A stretch of DNA of 42,950 bases from a virus. Positions 39,141 to 42,950 of the stretch are shown piece by piece. Location: IMG/VR virus record IMGVR_UViG_3300010151_000027, positions 1 to 42,950 of that record, one strand, 5' to 3'. The notes beneath the pieces were generated by a model. It saw only the letters and a list, made by a program, of their open reading frames with translations. It did not search any database and was not told where the DNA came from. The position numbers were made by a program, and so were the translations under genes. Numbering within the stretch: the stretch's first letter is position 1; the number at the start of each line of letters is the position of its first letter.

Positions 39141-40913
39141 ATGGCAGATAAAACATTTTTCGGAAGATTACAAACACTTTTTTCTACTAATACAATAGTA
39201 CGTAAAGTTGGTAAAAATAAGCTAAAGGTTATTGATGTTAATAGAGCACAAGCTACTAATAAATTAGCTACAAATAGGTTAGTCGATAGATATAATAAGT
39301 TGCACGGTACAACTGCGAACATGACTTATAATCAATATCAAACATTTCAAACACAACGTATTAATTTATTCACAGATTATGAATCAATGGATGAAGATTC
39401 TATAATATCATCTGCATTAGATATATACGCTGATGAATCTACTATGAAAAATGAGTACGGGGATGTATTGACTATAAAATGTGATGATGAAGAGATACAT
39501 GATATATTACGAAATCTATTCTACGATGTATTAAATATAGAATTCAATCTTTGGCCTTGGATTCGTAGCATGTGTAAGTATGGTGATATGTATCTTAAAT
39601 TAGATATAACAGAGAAATTAGGTATAACGAATGTTGCACCTATATCAACATATGAGATGATTCGTGAAGAAGGATTAGATGAAGAGCGTCCTGAATATGT
39701 AAAATTTACTCATGATATATCTATGGGTGGAAATGTTCAAACTGAAAAGACAGAATATGAAAATTATGAAATAGCGCACTTTAGATTATTATCTGATTCT
39801 AACTTCTTACCATACGGTAAATCGATGTTAGAAGGAGCTAGAAAGAATTGGAAACAATTAACTCTTATGGAAGATGCTATGATGATTCATAGAATTATGC
39901 GCGCACCTGAAAAGAGAGTGTTTAAAATTGATATAGGTAATATACCACCATCGGAAGTTGATAACTATATGCAAAAAGTTATTAATAAGATGAAGAAAGT
40001 TCCTTATGTAGATCCACAGACAGGTCAATATAATCTTAAATTTAATATGCAAAATATGATGGAAGATTATTATATGCCTATTAGAGGTGGTCAAAGTGGT
40101 ACTGAGATAGATACATTATCAGGAATGGAGTTCGGTGGAATTGATGATATCGAATACTTAAGAAATAGAATGTTTGCAGCATTAAAGATACCAAAAGCAT
40201 TCTTAGGATATGATGAAACTACAGAGGGTAAAGCAACATTAGCAGCAGAAGATGTTCGATTTGCAAGAACCATTGAGAGAGTACAACGTATTGTACTATC
40301 TGAATTAACGAAGTTAGCAATTGTTCATTTATACTCACAAGGATATGATAACGAAAAGTTAGCTGGATTTAGTTTAGATTTAACTAACTCATCTATGATA
40401 TATCAACAAGAAAAAGTATCTCTATGGAGTGAAAAGATATCATTAGCTGATAGTATCAAGGAAAATCAAATGCTTTCAGAAAATTGGATTTACGAAAAGA
40501 TATTTGACTTATCAAAAGAAGAGATAGAAAAAGAACGTGCTAATGTTATTGAAGATGCAAAGAGTTCGTTTAGAAAAACATCAATTGTAGATGAAGGTAC
40601 AGATCCTGCAAACCCACCAGAAGGTCCGGAAGAAGATGAAGATGATGATTTTTCATTTGAATCAGAAGGTGACATCGGCCGACCGCCTGAAGGAATAAAG
40701 TACGGTAAACAAGATCACATTCGTGGCAGAGATCCTTTAGGATCAGAAACGAGAAGTCGTGATGCACGAAATAAAGATAGATCCATTAAACATAAGTATA
40801 ATGGAAGTCCATTAGCTAGAGAATCTTTTGACGGATTAATAAAATCTATGAAGAAGTCTAGTTTGTTAAATGAAAATAATTTATTAAAAGATGAGTCTTT
40901 ATCAGATGACTGA
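39141..40913 (+). CDS. gp20: Portal vertex protein, T4 gp20-like
   Basis: The 590-residue protein carries the T4-type portal pattern: QRINLFTDYESMDEDSIISS-ALDIYADEST (about residues 70-100), NLWPWIRSMCKYGDMYLKLD (about 132-151), EYENYEIAHFRLLSDSNFLP-YGKSMLEGARK (about 205-235), RAPEKRVFKIDIGNIPPSEV and ALKIPKAFLGYDE. The C-terminal tail is strongly acidic (EGPEEDEDDDFSFESEGDIG) and then basic. Twelve copies form the DNA channel at one head vertex and bind the terminase. The start has GGAATAAA as ribosome site. Confidence 0.95.
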   Translation: MADKTFFGRLQTLFSTNTIVRKVGKNKLKVIDVNRAQATNKLATNRLVDRYNKLHGTTANMTYNQYQTFQTQRINLFTDYESMDEDSIISSALDIYADESTMKNEYGDVLTIKCDDEEIHDILRNLFYDVLNIEFNLWPWIRSMCKYGDMYLKLDITEKLGITNVAPISTYEMIREEGLDEERPEYVKFTHDISMGGNVQTEKTEYENYEIAHFRLLSDSNFLPYGKSMLEGARKNWKQLTLMEDAMMIHRIMRAPEKRVFKIDIGNIPPSEVDNYMQKVINKMKKVPYVDPQTGQYNLKFNMQNMMEDYYMPIRGGQSGTEIDTLSGMEFGGIDDIEYLRNRMFAALKIPKAFLGYDETTEGKATLAAEDVRFARTIERVQRIVLSELTKLAIVHLYSQGYDNEKLAGFSLDLTNSSMIYQQEKVSLWSEKISLADSIKENQMLSENWIYEKIFDLSKEEIEKERANVIEDAKSSFRKTSIVDEGTDPANPPEGPEEDEDDDFSFESEGDIGRPPEGIKYGKQDHIRGRDPLGSETRSRDARNKDRSIKHKYNGSPLARESFDGLIKSMKKSSLLNENNLLKDESLSDD

Positions 40914-40922
40914 TATTTATAA
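40912..40922 (+). promoter_or_regulatory. GATATTTATAA motif upstream of gene at 40950
   Basis: The recurrent motif begins at the portal stop codon, followed by AGAGTATAATAATATATAGGG and the start at 40950. Transcription start would fall in the 28-base leader, a good promoter geometry. Confidence 0.45.
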
Positions 40923-40949
40923 GAGTATAATAATATATAGGGATATACC

Positions 40950-41807
40950 ATGGCTTTAAAACATAGTAAAATTAAAAATGTAGGTGTATTATTCGAGCTA
41001 TTAACTCGTCAGATTACCTCTGACACGTTATCGAATAATAAAAAATCACCTGCAATTTCTATCATTAAAGAATACTTTAAGAAAGATACAGTATTAGCAA
41101 GAGAGTTAGATTTGTATAAAGCACTTCAACAGCAAAAATATACATCTGATGTAAAAGCGGAGCGGTTCATTGATATCGTTATTGCTGAATACGGTAAAAT
41201 AAGTCGTAATAAATCAAAGCGCGAAAAGTATAATTTAGTTCGTGAGATTAAGAAGCATTATAAATTAGATGACTTTTTTAAATCTAGAGTATCTAACTAT
41301 CGATTAAATGCATCTATCTTTAAGTTATTAGAGTCAAATATCACTAGTAATAACCCTACACAAATAATGAAGTGCAGATATAACATTATTGAACACATTA
41401 CAGGTACACATACATCTAATAAGCATGATAATGATACTGTACTTAATGAATATTCTAAACAAGAAAAAGACGTACGATTATTATCATATAAGATATTATT
41501 AGAAAAATTTAATACAAAGTATGGTAAGTTAAATTCTAGACAAAAATCTTTATTAAGAGAGTATATTAATAATATTTCAAATAGTTCGAAGCTAAAGAAA
41601 TATATGGTAAGTGAGATTAATATTATTAATAAGATTCTAGAGAAGTTAACGAAAAAAGTAAAAGATGATGTTGTTCGAGTTAAACTATCAGAAGTACAAA
41701 CTCAATTACATAATGTAAAGAGTGATTCCGTAATTAGAGATAAACATTTAGTATCAATGCTACGTTCTTATGATTTAATAAAGGAGTTAAAGAATGTCGT
41801 TAAATAA
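40950..41807 (+). CDS. Conserved head-cluster protein, 285 aa
   Basis: The N-terminus ALKHSKIKNVGVLFELLTRQ-ITSDTL is a signature I know from a conserved protein next to the portal gene in marine T4-like phages. The rest is helical and Lys/Asn-rich (SNITSNNPTQIMKCRYNIIE; KLKKYMVSEINIINKILEKL). Its place between portal and prohead protease corresponds to where T4 has prohead core genes 67 and 68, so a scaffold or core role is possible, but it is much longer and I see no sequence link. It overlaps the next gene by 14 bases. Confidence 0.75.
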   Translation: MALKHSKIKNVGVLFELLTRQITSDTLSNNKKSPAISIIKEYFKKDTVLARELDLYKALQQQKYTSDVKAERFIDIVIAEYGKISRNKSKREKYNLVREIKKHYKLDDFFKSRVSNYRLNASIFKLLESNITSNNPTQIMKCRYNIIEHITGTHTSNKHDNDTVLNEYSKQEKDVRLLSYKILLEKFNTKYGKLNSRQKSLLREYINNISNSSKLKKYMVSEINIINKILEKLTKKVKDDVVRVKLSEVQTQLHNVKSDSVIRDKHLVSMLRSYDLIKELKNVVK

Positions 41808-42261
41808 GAAGCTAGAAGAGCATATAAAGCGTATTGAAGAAACTGATGATTCATGGATTATTGAATATGGAAAATCAGAAGAAGAGATGAAAGAGATAAG
41901 TGTAACAGGCGGTGGAGAAGCATTTGATACCCCTTTAGCATTTAAGAAGAAGAAAAAGAAGAAGGATGATGATGTCAATGAATCTAAATTCATGAAGATA
42001 GCAAAACAATCATTCTTATCAGAAGCATCTTATAATGATTATAAAAGAGATACAACATTATCATCGAAGCAAAAAGTAAATAAAGCTATAAAAGAAATTA
42101 ATAGCAAATTATTTATGATTGAACGATTAGTTAGTCAGAATGTAAAGCTTAAGACAGAAGATGGAGTTGATGCAACTAAATATTGGAAGTCAACTAGAAG
42201 CAACTTATATAAGATATCAGAAAAAATGATTAGAATAAGTGAAAAGATAAGAAAATTTTAA
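41794..42261 (+). CDS. Head-cluster hypothetical protein, 155 aa
   Basis: The start follows AAGGAGTTAAAGA, inside the end of the previous gene. An acidic helical N-terminus is followed by the segment GGGEAFDTPLAFKKKKKKKD (residues about 39-58), a pattern that recurs in homologous head-cluster proteins, then helical charged sequence. The Lys run is encoded by alternating AAG/AAA. Likely a prohead core or assembly protein by position between portal and protease; not proven. Its stop overlaps the next start (TAATG). Confidence 0.72.
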   Translation: MSLNKKLEEHIKRIEETDDSWIIEYGKSEEEMKEISVTGGGEAFDTPLAFKKKKKKKDDDVNESKFMKIAKQSFLSEASYNDYKRDTTLSSKQKVNKAIKEINSKLFMIERLVSQNVKLKTEDGVDATKYWKSTRSNLYKISEKMIRISEKIRKF

Positions 42262-42395
42262 TGAAGACGAAGAAGAAAATACAGGAAGAGATAACATCTC
42301 AAGATATGCAAGCTATTCGAGCAGTAATTCGTAAAGAATTAGCTAGAATTTTCTTCGATTTATATAGAAAACGAACCATGTGGGAGAAATCATAA
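42261..42395 (+). CDS. Very small head-cluster protein, 44 aa
   Basis: A short frame (MKTKKKIQEEITSQDMQAIR ... ELARIFFDLYRKRTMWEKS) starts at an ATG overlapping the preceding stop by one base and ends one base before the protease start, filling the gap exactly. It is a charged helical peptide with aromatic residues at the end. Small helical proteins of this pattern occur at this place in marine T4-like phages, and T4 itself has a very small core protein (gp67) nearby. Position and coupling support a real gene; function is inferred. Confidence 0.7.
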   Translation: MKTKKKIQEEITSQDMQAIRAVIRKELARIFFDLYRKRTMWEKS

Positions 42396-42396
42396 G

Positions 42397-42950
42397 ATGA
42401 GAAGTCTATTAGTTGATTATACACCATTTCACGTTTCACCATCTGTGATCGCTGAGTCGCAGAAGGCAAATAACGGACGTGTTATTGTAACAGGAGTATT
42501 GCAGAGAGCAGGTGCACCAAATCAAAATGAACGAGTATATCCAAAATCAATTTTAGAACGAGAAGTTAGTAGATATAAAGAGCAGGAGATTACTCAACGA
42601 AGAGCGTTAGGTGAATTAGATCACCCTGAATCTTCTGTAGTTAATTTATCGAATGTTTCACATAATGTATTAGATGCATGGTGGGACGGTGATGATTTAG
42701 TAGGTGAGGTAGAGATTCTATCAACACCTGCAGGAAATATCTTAAAAGAACTTTTATCTATGAATATTACATTAGGTATTAGCTCACGTGGTTTAGGATC
42801 TGTTAAACAAATGGCAGAAGGTACTGTTGAGGTACAAGATGACTTTGAATTAGTTTGTTGGGACTTTGTATCTAATCCATCAACCCATGGAGCATTCATG
42901 AAACCAACAGGTATGAATGAATCAGTAGATAAGACAAAAACAAATAAATA
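42397..42950 (+). CDS. gp21: Prohead core protease, T4 gp21-like (reaches window end)
   Basis: The frame runs from ATG 42397 to the last base; the final two bases TA could begin a stop codon, so 184 residues are seen. Features match the T4-like prohead protease: LLVDYTPF, VIVTGVLQRAGAPNQNERVYP, RRALGELDHPESSVVNL with catalytic H76, NVLDAWWDGDDLVGEVEILS, LGISSRGLGSV with catalytic Ser (129/130), and DFVSNPSTHGAF. It cleaves scaffold and capsid proteins inside the prohead before packaging. The preceding portal and small core-like genes complete the head module, which presumably continues with scaffold and capsid genes. Confidence 0.93.
   Translation, partial: MRSLLVDYTPFHVSPSVIAESQKANNGRVIVTGVLQRAGAPNQNERVYPKSILEREVSRYKEQEITQRRALGELDHPESSVVNLSNVSHNVLDAWWDGDDLVGEVEILSTPAGNILKELLSMNITLGISSRGLGSVKQMAEGTVEVQDDFELVCWDFVSNPSTHGAFMKPTGMNESVDKTKTNK

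Noticed and set aside
41946-41966. AAG/AAA-rich lysine run as a slippage site
   Set aside because: The run alternates AAG and AAA in one open frame that continues normally, and no alternative frame of useful length follows.
42621-42899. Antisense 92-residue open frame at the window end
   Set aside because: It mirrors the gp21 protease frame, whose catalytic motifs are intact.

Overview
The window is a contiguous piece of a strictly lytic-looking, T4-like tailed phage (contractile-tail myovirus type), most likely from a marine bacterium. Evidence is the AT-rich sequence, every convincing gene on the + strand with tight start/stop overlaps, and a recognisable set of T4-type core proteins: late sigma factor (gp55-like), baseplate hub OB protein (gp5-like), baseplate wedge (gp25, gp6), primase (gp61-like), recombination nuclease (gp47/gp46), terminase large subunit (gp17), portal (gp20) and prohead protease (gp21). 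No integrase, repressor, CRISPR array or insertion sequence was found. A circularly permuted tmRNA gene hints at an alphaproteobacterial (SAR11-like) or related host. A secreted outer-membrane-like protein with an 'AQ' signal-peptide end looks more Bacteroidetes-like, so the host remains open.

Layout. Positions 1-2000: six small genes of unknown function, two of them overlapping by 101 nt in different frames, plus a long AT-rich stem-loop. Positions 2000-2220: the permuted tmRNA gene. Positions 2250-3260: an unknown gene and a small heat-shock protein gene (hsp20), the latter enclosed by 16-bp inverted repeats. Positions 3284-5846: a zinc-ribbon protein, a small hypothetical, an HD-domain phosphohydrolase, a membrane/coiled-coil protein and the late sigma factor. 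Positions 5904-6660: a secreted beta-barrel-like protein and a two-helix membrane protein, closed by the one clear intrinsic terminator. Positions 6690-20556: the baseplate/tail module. Positions 20558-25088: a GIY-YIG endonuclease, primase and a one-chain Mre11-Rad50 (gp47-gp46) protein, embedded within the structural block. Positions 25148-33570: tail fibre/appendage genes, including a separate peptidase-S74 chaperone and repeat-bearing fibres. Positions 33606-37112: an 812-residue NMNAT-like plus ligase-like fusion, a zinc-ribbon protein and a helical protein. Positions 37114-42950: holin, terminase, portal, three small proteins and the start of the prohead protease.

How it fits together. 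The sigma factor probably drives late transcription of the structural operons. A recurring AT motif (TATATTTATA and close variants) sits immediately before at least ten genes or gene groups and is the best candidate late signal, although in some places it lies too close to the start codon for a simple promoter. The structural genes build baseplate, fibres and procapsid; terminase, portal and protease package DNA and mature the head; the holin acts in lysis. tmRNA and Hsp20, less than 0.6 kb apart, look like a protein/ribosome quality-control pair for the burst phase of infection.
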